Shown here one piece after another: positions 18,641-27,911 of a DNA stretch of 64,000 nt. The stretch's first letter is position 1. Each line of letters begins with the position of its first letter. The notes under the pieces were generated by a model. That model was given only the letters and a program-made list of their open reading frames with translations, searched no databases and was not told the DNA's origin. Both the position numbers and the translations under genes were made by a program. Source of the stretch: Gemmatimonadota bacterium (GTDB lineage Bacteria > Gemmatimonadota > Gemmatimonadetes > Longimicrobiales > Gaopeijiaceae); contig JAQBXY010000015.1 in assembly GCA_027623325.1 (NCBI GenBank), positions 18,729 through 82,728 of the forward strand, written 5' to 3'.

Positions 18641-19561
18641 CTATTCGGACCGGGGATGCGCGTCCCGGTATACGCGCAGGAGCCGCTCCCTGCTCGTGTG
18701 CGTGTAGATCTGCGTCGTGGACAGGGAGACATGCCCCAGCAGTTCCTTGACGGCGAGAAGGTCCGCCCCTGCCTCCATCAGGTGCGTAGCGAAGCTATGG
18801 CGTAGGGAATGGGCGGACAGGCCACGCGCACCCGCCGCGTGTTCCAGGCTTTCTCGGACCGCGCTCTGAATGGAACGACGCGAAAGTCGTCCGCCCCGAG
18901 CATTCAGGAGCAATGCATCCTCGTCCGGTCGTGCGACCTCCGTGCGCCGGTTCGAATATCGGTCGATGGCCCGAAGAGCCGAGCCCGTGATCGGGACGAT
19001 GCGCTCCTTCGATCCCTTCCCCACGACGCGGACCTGACTCGCCCGAAGATCGATGCGGGATCGATCGAGGCCATGAAGCTCCGCGAGGCGGAGCCCGCTT
19101 CCGTAGAGCAGTTCCAGAATGACCAACGTCCTCGTACCGGTGAGACGATTCTCCTCGGCGTTGCGCTCGGCCACCTCGAACACGACGCGAATATCGCCCA
19201 TGGCCACATGACCGGGCAGGCGCCGATCGAGCTTGGGTGCGCGGACGGTCCGTGCTGGGTTCGCGGGAATACGATCCTCGAGGTGTAGAAAAGAGAAGAG
19301 TGTTCGCGCGGCCGCGAGCCGGCGGGCAGCACTCCTCTTCGACAATCCCTTTCTCCCACACCATCCGAGGAACGCCCGCAGCGCGAGTCGATCAATCTCC
19401 GGATCGGACCACTCCCACGAGTCGCGCCCCAAATAGTCCGTGAGAAACACCTCCAGCTGTTCGAGATCCCTCCGATATGCCTTCAGCGTGTTCTCAGCCA
19501 GCTGCCGCTCGTCCGACAAATGGCGGAGGAAATCTCCGACCTCGGATCGAGCGGTCGCCAC
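18641..19561 (-). CDS. xerC: Tyrosine site-specific recombinase XerC
   Basis: Resolves chromosome dimers at dif with a XerD-type partner. The 306-residue protein has an N-terminal SAM-like DNA-binding domain (1-100) and a complete catalytic set: Arg158 (GSGLRLAEL), Lys182 (VGKGSKER), His251 and Arg254 (HSLRHSFATH), His277 (LGHVSLSTT) and Tyr286 (QIYTH). The start is a GTG at 19561, seven bases after the trmFO stop. The context topA-trmFO-xerC-hslVU is the housekeeping version, so this is a chromosomal Xer protein rather than a phage integrase. Confidence 0.95.
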   Translation of the reverse strand: MATARSEVGDFLRHLSDERQLAENTLKAYRRDLEQLEVFLTDYLGRDSWEWSDPEIDRLALRAFLGWCGRKGLSKRSAARRLAAARTLFSFLHLEDRIPANPARTVRAPKLDRRLPGHVAMGDIRVVFEVAERNAEENRLTGTRTLVILELLYGSGLRLAELHGLDRSRIDLRASQVRVVGKGSKERIVPITGSALRAIDRYSNRRTEVARPDEDALLLNARGGRLSRRSIQSAVRESLEHAAGARGLSAHSLRHSFATHLMEAGADLLAVKELLGHVSLSTTQIYTHTSRERLLRVYRDAHPRSE

Positions 19562-19567
19562 CTGCGA

Positions 19568-20896
19568 TCACTCCTGCGCGGCGGCAGACACGGTTAGTCC
19601 GTGTGTTCGCATCCATTCCAGGAAGTCGGACTGGGCCCGCTCCGCGAGGAGTACCCGCTTCTCCTGCTTGTTCTTGATCCTCTTGGCCAGAGGATCGACA
19701 AGGCCCCAGTTCGAGTTCATCGGCTGAAAATTCCCCGGAGCGGCGTCACGCAGATACTGGTAGAGCCCGCCGAGCATGGTAGTCGGTGGGGGCACGACAG
19801 GCTCCTCGCCCTCGAGCATCCTGCACATGTTGATGCCGGCCAGAATTCCGCTCGCCGCAGATTCGGTGTAGCCCTCCACCCCCGTCAACTGCCCCGCGAA
19901 GAGAAAATCCGGGCGCTCCGGGAGCGCCCCATGCGACGTGAGTCGCATCGGGAAGTTGAGGTAACTGTTCCGGTGGATCGATCCCCATCGCAAGAACTCT
20001 GCGTCCGCGAGACCCGGAATCGTGCTGAAGACCCGCCGCTGTTCGCCCGTACGCAACCGAGTCTGGAAGCCCACCATGTTCCACATCTGGCCGGCGCGAT
20101 CCTCTCGACGAAGCTGCACGACGGCCCAAGGGCGCGCGCCGGTACGTGGGTCCGTCAGGCCGATCGGCTTCATGGGTCCGAAACGGAGTGTCTCGGCACC
20201 CCGTGAGGCCGACACTTCGACCGGGAGGCACCCTTCGAAATAGGGCACGTTATCCCAGTCGTGACCGGCATGCCCCTCGGCCGAGTTGAGCGCGGTGATG
20301 AACGCCTCGTACTCCGCCTGATCCATGGGGCAGTTCAGGTAGTCCGCGTCTTCGTCGAAGCGGCCGGCCGCAAACACGATCGATTCGTCGAGACTGTCCC
20401 TGTGCACGATGGGGGCGATCGCGTCGAAGAAGGCGAGGCCGCCGTCTCCAAGAGCGCGCTCGATCGCGGAAAAAAGTGCGCCGGAGGTCAGCGGACCCGT
20501 GGCGAGGATCGTCGGACCGTCGGGTAGCTCGGTGCACTCCTCCCGCACGACCTCGATCAGGGACTCCGACTCAACCGCCTCCGTCATTCTTTCCGAGAAG
20601 ATCCTTCTGTCGACCGCCAGCGCGGACCCGGCCGCTACGCGTGAGGCATCGGCAGATCGCAGAAGGAGCGACCCCAACGCTCGCATCTCACGCTTCAGTT
20701 GTCCGTGCGCATTCTCGGGGGACTCGCTCTTGAACGAGTTGGTGCACACCAGCTCGCCGAGCCGGTCCGATTGATGAGCTTCGGTGGTTCGGGACGGCCT
20801 CATCTCGATCAGACGGACCGAGTGCCCCACTGCGGCGAGTTGGAGGGCCGCCTCGCAGCCGGCGAGACCACCGCCGACAACGGTAACGCGGGTCAC
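19568..20896 (-). CDS. trmFO: tRNA (uracil-54-C5)-methyltransferase TrmFO, folate/FAD dependent
   Basis: Makes ribothymidine at position 54 of tRNA with 5,10-methylene-THF as carbon donor and FADH2 as reductant. The 442-residue protein opens with the FAD-binding VTVVGGGLAGCEAALQL. It has the catalytic-cysteine region LVCTNSFKSE and the family motif near GVEGYTESAASGILAGIN. The start overlaps the topA stop (ATGA). Neighbours topA upstream and xerC downstream match the classical gid (trmFO) position. Confidence 0.97.
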   Translation of the reverse strand: MTRVTVVGGGLAGCEAALQLAAVGHSVRLIEMRPSRTTEAHQSDRLGELVCTNSFKSESPENAHGQLKREMRALGSLLLRSADASRVAAGSALAVDRRIFSERMTEAVESESLIEVVREECTELPDGPTILATGPLTSGALFSAIERALGDGGLAFFDAIAPIVHRDSLDESIVFAAGRFDEDADYLNCPMDQAEYEAFITALNSAEGHAGHDWDNVPYFEGCLPVEVSASRGAETLRFGPMKPIGLTDPRTGARPWAVVQLRREDRAGQMWNMVGFQTRLRTGEQRRVFSTIPGLADAEFLRWGSIHRNSYLNFPMRLTSHGALPERPDFLFAGQLTGVEGYTESAASGILAGINMCRMLEGEEPVVPPPTTMLGGLYQYLRDAAPGNFQPMNSNWGLVDPLAKRIKNKQEKRVLLAERAQSDFLEWMRTHGLTVSAAAQE

Positions 20897-23379
20897 TTCT
20901 TCTTCCGCGCCCGACCCTTCTTTTTGCCACCACCCTTTGCCGCTTTCTCTGCGAGCATGACGATCGCGGATTCGAGGTCGACATCGTCCGGTTCGGTGCC
21001 CCGCGGGAGGGTCGCGTTCACGGTACCATCGGTCACGTAAGGGCCGTACCGTCCGGACATGAGGGAGATTTCGTCACCGGTCTTGGGGTGTTTGCCCAAT
21101 TCCTTCAAGGGCAGACGCTTGCCCGAGGCCTTGGCATCCAGGAGCGCCACTGCTTCTTCGAGCGTCACAGTCCAAAGGTGCTCCGTTCCCTTGAGACTGG
21201 CGAACACCTTGGCCCTGCGGACGAACGGTCCAAACCGGCCCAGTCCTGCCTCGATTTCTTCTTTGGTGGTCGGATCGACTCCGACCATCCGGGGAAGCTC
21301 GAGTAGTTTAAGCGCGTAGGCGAGGTCGACATCGGCGGGCTCTCGACCCTTCGGGATGCTCACACGCTTGGGCTTGGTCCCTTCTTCGGCCGCTTCGAGT
21401 TCGACGTACGGTCCGTACGGCCCGTTCTTGAGCCGCACCGGCCGCCCCTCGGTCGGATGCTCACCCAACTCCTGCCCCTCCGGGTCGAAGCCATCGAGCG
21501 AACGCGTACTCTTGCATTCGGGATAGCCCGAGCATCCGAGGAATCGTCCGAAGCGATTCCAGCGCACAAGCATGGGGCGCTCACACTTGTCGCAGACCTC
21601 ACCTTCCGCGGCGAGGATCTCCTTGATGATCTCGTCGGAGTTCTCCTCGCCCTCTTGAATGCGCTTCATGAGGCCCGGATAGAAGTCCGCGAGGAGCACT
21701 CGCCAATCGACCTCCCCGTCCTCGACACGGTCGAGCTCGGTCTCCATCCTGCTCGTGAACTCGACGTCGAAGATGTTCGGGAGCACTCGTACAAGGAGCT
21801 TCGCGACCACCTCTCCCAAGTCGGTCGGGAAGAAGCGGCGCTGGTCCAGGTCGACGTAGCCACGATCGGCGATCACCGAAATGATGGATGCGTATGTAGA
21901 CGGGCGTCCGATCCCGAGCTTCTCGAGTTCCTTGACCAGACTGGCCTCCGAAAAGCGCGGAGGCGGCTGCGTGAAGTGCTGGCGTGCGGCGAGATCCTTC
22001 AAGTCGGCGACGTTGCCTTCGTCGAGCTCTGGCAGCGGCTCGAGATCGTCCAGCCGGCGCTTCTCCCCTGCCTCGGTGGCTTCGAGATACAGCCGGGTGA
22101 ACCCTTCAAACTTCACGATCGATCCCGTGGCCCGGAAGAGATACATCTTTCCGTCGGAGCCGCGAATGTCGAAGTCGGCCGTCGTCGTATCGTAGACCGC
22201 CGGCGACATCTGGCTGGCGACGAAGCGGAGCCAGATGAGCTCGTACAGCTTCGCTTGATCAACCTCGAGGTAGCGAGCCGCTTCGCTCGGCAGGATCGTC
22301 ACATCGGTCGGCCGAATCGCTTCATGCGCGTCCTGGGCCGCGCGGGCCTGATTCCCCCCGTAGAGTTGCGGCGCGTCGGGAATGAACGGCCGACCGAATT
22401 CGCCGGTGATCCACTCCCTGGCCTGCTCGACAGAACTGGGAGCGACACGCGTCGAATCCGTTCGCATGTACGTGATCAGACCGATCTGCCCTCTCGACCC
22501 GATCTCCTGACCTTCATAAAGCCTCTGCGCATTCGACATCGTGCGCTTGGCCGAAAACCGGAGTCCCTTCGCTGCTTCTTGCTGCAGGGTCGAGGTCGTG
22601 AAGGGAGCGGCCGGATTCTTCCTTCGCTCCCGTCGCTTCACGCTCGAAACTTCGAAGGAGGCGTCACGAACGCCGTCTACGACGCCGGTCGCGGCCGCCT
22701 CGTCCCCGAGCGTGAACGACTTCCCGTCGATCTGGTGGAGTTTGGCCTCGAATGGCTGATCGGCGCGCTCGAGATGCGCGGTGATCGACCAGTACTCTTC
22801 CTGATTAAAGGCCCGAATCTCGTCCTCGCGCTCACAGATGAGGCGGAGGGCGACGGTCTGCACCCGGCCTGCTGAAAGCCCCGGGCGAATTGGCTTCCAC
22901 AGGAGCGGACTGACCTTGTAGCCGACGAGCCGGTCGAGAATCCGGCGCGCCTGTTGCGCTTCGATCTTCTTTACATCGAGTTGACCGGGGTTCGCGATCG
23001 CTGCCTGGACGGCGCTCTTGGTGATTTCGCGGAACGTGACACGGTGGAATCGTGAGGCATCCGACTCGAAGCCCAGCTGCTCCGCCACGTGGTACGCAAT
23101 CGCTTCTCCCTCGCGATCCGGATCCGTAGCGAGGATAATGGTCTTGGCCCCCTTCGCCCGCTTCTTGAGGTCCGAGATGACTTTGGCCTTTCCTCGGATC
23201 GTGACGTACTTGGGTTCAAAACCCTGATCGACGTCGACACCCAACTCCTTCGTCGGCAGATCGCGGACATGGCCTACCGAGGCCGCGACGTCATAGTCGC
23301 TTCCGAGGTACTTGCCGATGGTTCGCGCTTTCGCGGGAGACTCGACGATTACGAGGTGCTTGTCGTTTTTGTCGCTCAT
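20893..23379 (-). CDS. topA: DNA topoisomerase I
   Basis: Type IA topoisomerase that relaxes negative supercoils. The 828-residue protein has the TOPRIM motif with Asp86-Asp88-Glu92 (ATDPDREGEA) and the catalytic Tyr304 in GLITYMRTDSTR. A C4 zinc finger (CDKCERPM...CSGYPEC) lies near residue 600. Two or more Toprim C-terminal repeats follow, each containing GPYGPYV-like or GRYGPYV motifs, and a Lys-rich tail (KKKGRARKKK). It overlaps aroK by four bases upstream and trmFO by four bases downstream. Confidence 0.98.
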   Translation of the reverse strand: MSDKNDKHLVIVESPAKARTIGKYLGSDYDVAASVGHVRDLPTKELGVDVDQGFEPKYVTIRGKAKVISDLKKRAKGAKTIILATDPDREGEAIAYHVAEQLGFESDASRFHRVTFREITKSAVQAAIANPGQLDVKKIEAQQARRILDRLVGYKVSPLLWKPIRPGLSAGRVQTVALRLICEREDEIRAFNQEEYWSITAHLERADQPFEAKLHQIDGKSFTLGDEAAATGVVDGVRDASFEVSSVKRRERRKNPAAPFTTSTLQQEAAKGLRFSAKRTMSNAQRLYEGQEIGSRGQIGLITYMRTDSTRVAPSSVEQAREWITGEFGRPFIPDAPQLYGGNQARAAQDAHEAIRPTDVTILPSEAARYLEVDQAKLYELIWLRFVASQMSPAVYDTTTADFDIRGSDGKMYLFRATGSIVKFEGFTRLYLEATEAGEKRRLDDLEPLPELDEGNVADLKDLAARQHFTQPPPRFSEASLVKELEKLGIGRPSTYASIISVIADRGYVDLDQRRFFPTDLGEVVAKLLVRVLPNIFDVEFTSRMETELDRVEDGEVDWRVLLADFYPGLMKRIQEGEENSDEIIKEILAAEGEVCDKCERPMLVRWNRFGRFLGCSGYPECKSTRSLDGFDPEGQELGEHPTEGRPVRLKNGPYGPYVELEAAEEGTKPKRVSIPKGREPADVDLAYALKLLELPRMVGVDPTTKEEIEAGLGRFGPFVRRAKVFASLKGTEHLWTVTLEEAVALLDAKASGKRLPLKELGKHPKTGDEISLMSGRYGPYVTDGTVNATLPRGTEPDDVDLESAIVMLAEKAAKGGGKKKGRARKKK

Positions 23380-23921
23380 TCAGCGTCTGTTTCGGTTTCG
23401 ATTTCGGCCAGGATTCGAAGGACCCGTGCCGCCACATCTTCTACGGAGGAGCGCTCCGTGTCTACACTCCAGCCCGCAGACGAGTAGAAACGGACACGAT
23501 CGGCGAGCAGCTTTCGGGCGTCGTCGAGTCGATTCACACCGGCCAGCAGAGGCCGCGTTCCGCGTTCCGCCGATGCCCTGCGCAGCGCCTCATCTGCACC
23601 GACCTGAAGCCAGATCGCGACGGTCCCCGGAGGTAGCGAATCGAGCCGTCCCGGTTGGGCGGCCCACCCGCCCCCGCTTGCTAGCACGACCCTGTGCTCC
23701 GCCAAGAGCCGGACGGCGACCTCGGTCTCGGCTTCCCGGAAGAGACGTTCGCCATGCGTGGCGAAGATCTCGGCCACGGGCATCTCGAAGCGAGCCTCGA
23801 TGACGTCGTCGAAGTCCACGAATCGCCACCCGAGCGCCTCCGCGACCCTTCGTCCGACGCTGCTCTTCCCGGAACCCATGAAGCCGACGAGAAGCACTCG
23901 GGCCACCGTCGGATCGGTCAA
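23376..23921 (-). CDS. aroK: Shikimate kinase
   Basis: Phosphorylates shikimate to shikimate-3-phosphate in aromatic amino acid synthesis. The 181-residue protein has Walker A GFMGSGKSS (about 13-21), the shikimate-binding DFDDVIE, and the segment LASGGGWA for substrate contact. It overlaps both neighbours by four bases (aroC and topA), so it is translationally coupled between chorismate synthase and topoisomerase I. Confidence 0.96.
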   Translation of the reverse strand: MTDPTVARVLLVGFMGSGKSSVGRRVAEALGWRFVDFDDVIEARFEMPVAEIFATHGERLFREAETEVAVRLLAEHRVVLASGGGWAAQPGRLDSLPPGTVAIWLQVGADEALRRASAERGTRPLLAGVNRLDDARKLLADRVRFYSSAGWSVDTERSSVEDVAARVLRILAEIETETDAE

Positions 23922-25123
23922 CGAGTACCGAAGCCCCGCTCCGCCAGATGATCGAGGTAGCCGTCCAGGTTGCGTCGGATCTCGCCCACCGAGTCGCCAC
24001 CAAACTTCTCGAGCATCGCATCGGCAAGAACGAGCGCCACCATCGCTTCGCCGACCACACCGGCCGCCGGCACCGCACAGACGTCGCTGCGCTCGACCGC
24101 TGCATCACCGGCGCTACCGTCCCGAAGATCGACACTGTCCAGGGGTTTGCGCAGAGTGGAGATCGGCTTCATGGCACCGCGCACGACCAGAGGTTCCCCG
24201 GTCGTTACACCGCCCTCCAGTCCCCCTGCCCGGTTCGATGCGCGGCCGATACCGCCGGAACGGGCCTTTTCCTCGTCACGGACGATCGCGTCGTGGACTT
24301 CCGAGCCCGGACGGAGCGCCTGGTCGAATCCGAACCCCAACTCGACGCCCTTCACGGCCTGGATGGACATCACGGCGGCGGCGAGGCGACCGTCGAGTTT
24401 TCGGTCCCAGGACACATAACTACCGAGCCCAACCGGAAGCCCGGTCGCGATCACCTCGAACACCCCTCCCAGTGTGTCGCCCCGTTCCTTGGCTGCGTCG
24501 ATCTCGGCCATCATCCGGCCGGCGGCCTCCTCGTCGAGACAACGCACCGGACTCTCGTCCGCAGCGGCGTTCAGATCCTGGGGCAGGTCGAGCGCTTGCG
24601 CAGCTACGGGTCCGATCGAAGTGACATGACTCCCGACCTCGATCCCGAACTCCCGAAGAAGGCATTTGGCGACCGCACCGCATGCCACGCGCGCCGCAGT
24701 CTCACGCGCACTTGCTCGCTCCAGTATGTCGCGGACGTCCCTGCGATCGTACTTGAGTGCTCCCACTAGATCCGCGTGACCGGGCCGGGGAAGGTAGTGC
24801 GGCTTGAGCGCCTTCGGATTCACGTCTTCCTCAGGCGCGGTATGGCTCATGGCGACGGTCCAATTCTCCCAATCGCGGTTCCAGATCACCATGGAGATCG
24901 GCGACCCCAGCGTCTCGCCCAACCGCACGCCACTCAAGAGTTCTGCGCGGTCCGACTCGATCTGCATTCGCCGGCCGCGCCCGTACCCGCCTTGTCGCCG
25001 GGCGAGCTCAGGATCCACGTCGCGCTCCATGGTGAGCAGAAGCCCCGCTGGAACCCCCTCCAGCAGCGCGGTGAGTCCTCTGCCGTGTGACTCGCCCGCC
25101 GTATGGAATGTCAGCCGTCTCAT
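23918..25123 (-). CDS. aroC: Chorismate synthase
   Basis: Last step of the shikimate pathway: EPSP to chorismate, using reduced FMN. The 401-residue product has the family signatures GESHGRGLTALLEGVPAGL near the N terminus and RPGHADLVGALKYDRRDVRD (about 110-130). It is the first gene of the minus-strand housekeeping run. The short upstream region carries the terminator of the pilus operon, so its promoter should lie within 25124-25142 or overlap that hairpin, or read-through occurs. Confidence 0.97.
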   Translation of the reverse strand: MRRLTFHTAGESHGRGLTALLEGVPAGLLLTMERDVDPELARRQGGYGRGRRMQIESDRAELLSGVRLGETLGSPISMVIWNRDWENWTVAMSHTAPEEDVNPKALKPHYLPRPGHADLVGALKYDRRDVRDILERASARETAARVACGAVAKCLLREFGIEVGSHVTSIGPVAAQALDLPQDLNAAADESPVRCLDEEAAGRMMAEIDAAKERGDTLGGVFEVIATGLPVGLGSYVSWDRKLDGRLAAAVMSIQAVKGVELGFGFDQALRPGSEVHDAIVRDEEKARSGGIGRASNRAGGLEGGVTTGEPLVVRGAMKPISTLRKPLDSVDLRDGSAGDAAVERSDVCAVPAAGVVGEAMVALVLADAMLEKFGGDSVGEIRRNLDGYLDHLAERGFGTR

Positions 25124-25142
25124 GAAGGTCTAGTTGGTGGAA

Positions 25143-25170
25143 AACGCAAAAGCCCGGCAGTGCCGGGCTC
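25143..25170 (-). terminator. Rho-independent terminator of the pilMNOPQ transcript
   Basis: On the minus strand an 8-bp stem AGCCCGGC / GCCGGGCT (25151-25169) with a three-base loop is followed by TTTTGCGTTTT. It lies after the small lipoprotein gene and before aroC. A second small hairpin (GGTGCC/GGCACC, 25211-25228) lies between it and the lipoprotein stop. Confidence 0.8.
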
Positions 25171-25241
25171 CCGCCGGCCGGTCAGGCCGTGGCGCGTCCT
25201 ACTATATAGAGGTGCCGTACGGGGCACCAAGCCCCGAATGA

Positions 25242-25679
25242 TCAGCCGATGGTAACCTTCACGGAATCCTTGCCCACGTCGCCGCCGAGATCGGTGACCT
25301 CGATCACGATATAGACCGAGCCGGTGACCTGACCATCCGCCGCCCTCAGGTAGTTGCTCAAGTTCGCGACGGCGGCACCGCTCAGCGTCTGGGTCTCGGC
25401 TACGAACGCCGGGGCCCCGCCCGTCACATAGTTACCCCGAAACGTCGCCGAACCCGTGCCGGCCGGCGCATTCACGTCGGCCGTCACCAGGATCGAGTCA
25501 CCGATTGCCAGCGTGAACGCCTCGCTCGGGGCATTGATCGACACCTCCGGACCCACTTCCCCCACCGACGCCGCGAGCGAGAAAAGATTCTCTCCCGCGC
25601 AGCCCGCGAATAGAACGCTGCTCACAAGTGCCGTTAGAAGCACCCCGCGGTTTGCCCTACTCCGGCCAATTGGACGCAT
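25242..25679 (-). CDS. Predicted lipoprotein with Ig-like beta-sandwich, last gene of the pil operon
   Basis: The 145-residue product starts with a signal peptide ending in lipobox LFAGC, so it should be lipidated at Cys27. The rest (about residues 45-145) is a run of beta strands with Gly/Thr/Val-rich character typical of a bacterial Ig-like or cadherin-like domain; no family motif is recognisable. It lies 25 bases downstream of pilQ on the same strand and ahead of the terminator. It could be a pilotin-like partner of PilQ, although sequence homology to known pilotins (PilF/PilW TPR proteins) is absent. Confidence 0.65.
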   Translation of the reverse strand: MRPIGRSRANRGVLLTALVSSVLFAGCAGENLFSLAASVGEVGPEVSINAPSEAFTLAIGDSILVTADVNAPAGTGSATFRGNYVTGGAPAFVAETQTLSGAAVANLSNYLRAADGQVTGSVYIVIEVTDLGGDVGKDSVKVTIG

Positions 25680-25704
25680 GGTCTCGTAAGTCCTATTCGG
25701 TGCG

Positions 25705-27429
25705 TTAGCGTCGGCTGCGCACGATGTGCGGCGTGACCAAGATGATGAGATCCCTCTGGATCTCCTGCTCCCGGCGGGTGCGGAACAGCGCGCCGATCAG
25801 GGGCAGGTCCTTCAGGAATGGAATGCCCGCCAGGGCCTCAGTCCGCTCTGTTTGCGTCAATCCACCGATCACCACGGTCTCGCCGTCCTCAACGAGAACC
25901 CGAGTCTGGCCACGCTGTGTCCGGAAGATGAAGCCCGCGTCGGAATCGGCCAATTCGGCTGCCGACCGCTCCGCCTCGACCTCGAGGAGGATGAAGCCGT
26001 TCGCGGTCACGTGGGGAGTCGCCCTCAGGATGATACCCGTCTCCTGCTGAGCTACCTGAGCGGTCGGGAAGGCAGAACCACCGCCGCCACCCGCCCCGGC
26101 ACCCGCGTCAATCGTGCGGATCGGCGTCAATTCACCGACCAGCAACTCTGCCTGATGGTTGTCGAGCACCGTCACCTGCGGCGTTGCCTCGATGTCACTG
26201 AGCTGAACCGACTGAAGTGCGTCGATGAAGCCGATGAGTTGATGCCGACCCAAGACCAGCGAGGTCAGCAACTGGAGCGTCGGCGCGGCGACACGCGCGG
26301 TAGCGTTGCCAAGCGCGGCAACGGAGTTGCCTCCGAGGGCTACCACGGAGGTCCCTTGGCCGATCGCCTCCAGGGTACCATCTCCGTTCAGATCTGCGGC
26401 ACCGCCGGACAACGTGTTGAACTGATTGCCACGGGAGTCCTTCAACTCATACGTGACGCCGAGTTCGTCGAGGTCCGTGCGGTTGACGAAGATGATCTTG
26501 GCCTGAATCGAAACCTGTGGCGTCTCGATATCGAGTTGTTCGAGCAGTCCCTCGATCTGATTCTGCACACGCTCGATGTCCGAGACGATCAGCGTGTTCG
26601 TGCCACTGCCCACGGTGATCCGGCCACGGGCCGTCAGCAGCGGCTCGATCGAAGCCTGAAGCTCCTGAGCCGTCGCAAAAGAGATGCGGTGGGCGCGCGT
26701 CAGAATCGGCTCGATCGCTTCCCGGTCATTGAGGTCCGCGATGTTGTCGACGCGGATGATCCCGTACAGATCTTCTTCACCCGCCAAGCCCTGTCCACCG
26801 AGGATCGTGCTGAGAGCCACGTCCCACGGTTGGTCGTTGATGTCGGCTGTGACGAAGCCCGCCACGTTCGAACCGGGAACGATGGACTTTCCTGAAAAGG
26901 CAGCGAACGCCAGGAGCACGTCATTGATGGGCGCTTCGGTCCACGTGACCGAAATCCGACGAGCCTCCTGAACCGGGGCCGCCTGAACCGGGGCGGCCTG
27001 AGCCACCGGAACCAATGTGGTGGGGTTGAACGGCGCCGTCGCACCGGACGACCACGGCTCGAAGTCACCCACGGGGTTCTCGAGCGAAATGCGAAGTCCC
27101 CGGCCATCTGGGATGACGGTGTACGCGAGCGGCTCGTCCAACTCGAAGACCACCCGGACCACGTCCTCGGAGTATTGACTCGAGCGGATGGAGCGGATGC
27201 CCCCGCGGTTGACGGCACCGAAGTTGTCTTGCGGCAGAGCGTGGCTCGCGCCCATGAGGTCGATCACCAACCGGTGAGGCCCCTCCATGGTGAAGTCGCG
27301 ATACTCGACGTTGCCGCGGACGGAAATCAGGACGCTGGTTTGTGAGGCCATCGGGGTGATCGTCACTTCCGTGACGGGTCCCCCAAGGGCCAAGAGCGTG
27401 CCCGCCCATAGAGCGAACATCGACGTCAT
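25705..27429 (-). CDS. pilQ: Type IV pilus secretin PilQ
   Basis: Outer-membrane channel for the pilus fibre. The 574 residues comprise a short signal, one AMIN domain (about 22-118), a Pro/Ala linker with the repeated QAAPVQ (142-155), an STN/N0-like domain (158-230), one N1/secretin_N domain (245-300) and the secretin core (about 305-570). The core contains VGELTPIR (431-438) and the C-terminal VEDGETVVIGGL (513-524). It is shorter than Pseudomonas PilQ (about 710 residues), which has two AMIN domains. It overlaps pilP by four bases. A Gly-rich stretch lies at 443-452. Confidence 0.95.
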   Translation of the reverse strand: MTSMFALWAGTLLALGGPVTEVTITPMASQTSVLISVRGNVEYRDFTMEGPHRLVIDLMGASHALPQDNFGAVNRGGIRSIRSSQYSEDVVRVVFELDEPLAYTVIPDGRGLRISLENPVGDFEPWSSGATAPFNPTTLVPVAQAAPVQAAPVQEARRISVTWTEAPINDVLLAFAAFSGKSIVPGSNVAGFVTADINDQPWDVALSTILGGQGLAGEEDLYGIIRVDNIADLNDREAIEPILTRAHRISFATAQELQASIEPLLTARGRITVGSGTNTLIVSDIERVQNQIEGLLEQLDIETPQVSIQAKIIFVNRTDLDELGVTYELKDSRGNQFNTLSGGAADLNGDGTLEAIGQGTSVVALGGNSVAALGNATARVAAPTLQLLTSLVLGRHQLIGFIDALQSVQLSDIEATPQVTVLDNHQAELLVGELTPIRTIDAGAGAGGGGGSAFPTAQVAQQETGIILRATPHVTANGFILLEVEAERSAAELADSDAGFIFRTQRGQTRVLVEDGETVVIGGLTQTERTEALAGIPFLKDLPLIGALFRTRREQEIQRDLIILVTPHIVRSRR

Positions 27430-27911
27430 GGAGTGCCTCCCTCGCGCCTGGATACGAAGTTCATGGTTACCCGTTCAACTGCGTCGAACACCTCAACGTC
27501 CACGATCACGGCGTCTCGCCGAATCTGAACGATGGTCGTGTTTCCAATTCTCTCACCCGGCTTCAGATAGAACGAATCACCTGGGATCGCGCTGATGGTC
27601 CCGTCCTCCGCCACTGCGACTCCACCGGTACTCAGCACGGCCACACTCGAAGAGGCGTCCGGAGAGTACATGATTCCGATCAGGCTCAGGCGCTCGAATC
27701 GCGGCCCGCCCCCATCATCGACCCCGAGGGGACGGAACGGGTTACGGCGGGTGAACGAGGGGTATTGAAACACCTCACGCTCGAAGACGAGCTCGGTCTC
27801 GGGAGCCGGACGCGGCGGCGGCGTCTGAGCGTTCGCTTCCGCTGCCAAGGGCAGCGCGAGCGCTGAGGCAACCGTCAGCATTACGAATCGACGAGTGGTC
27901 ATAGTCATCAA
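27426..27911 (-). CDS. pilP: Type IV pilus assembly protein PilP
   Basis: Periplasmic link between the PilMNO platform and PilQ. The 161 residues have a Sec signal ending near AEANA, a Pro-rich spacer, the RRNPFRPLG segment and a beta domain with LSLIGIMYSPD and GDSFYLKPGERIG, typical of the PilP HR fold. Unlike Pseudomonas PilP no lipobox cysteine is present, so it is probably soluble periplasmic. The ATG overlaps the pilO stop; several Met residues near the start leave the exact start uncertain by a few codons. Confidence 0.88.
   Translation of the reverse strand: MMTMTTRRFVMLTVASALALPLAAEANAQTPPPRPAPETELVFEREVFQYPSFTRRNPFRPLGVDDGGGPRFERLSLIGIMYSPDASSSVAVLSTGGVAVAEDGTISAIPGDSFYLKPGERIGNTTIVQIRRDAVIVDVEVFDAVERVTMNFVSRREGGTP

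Noticed and set aside
26380..26420. EF-hand-like loop DLNGDGTLEAIG in PilQ
   Set aside because: The twelfth position is Gly rather than Glu/Asp, so it does not fulfil the calcium-loop pattern.
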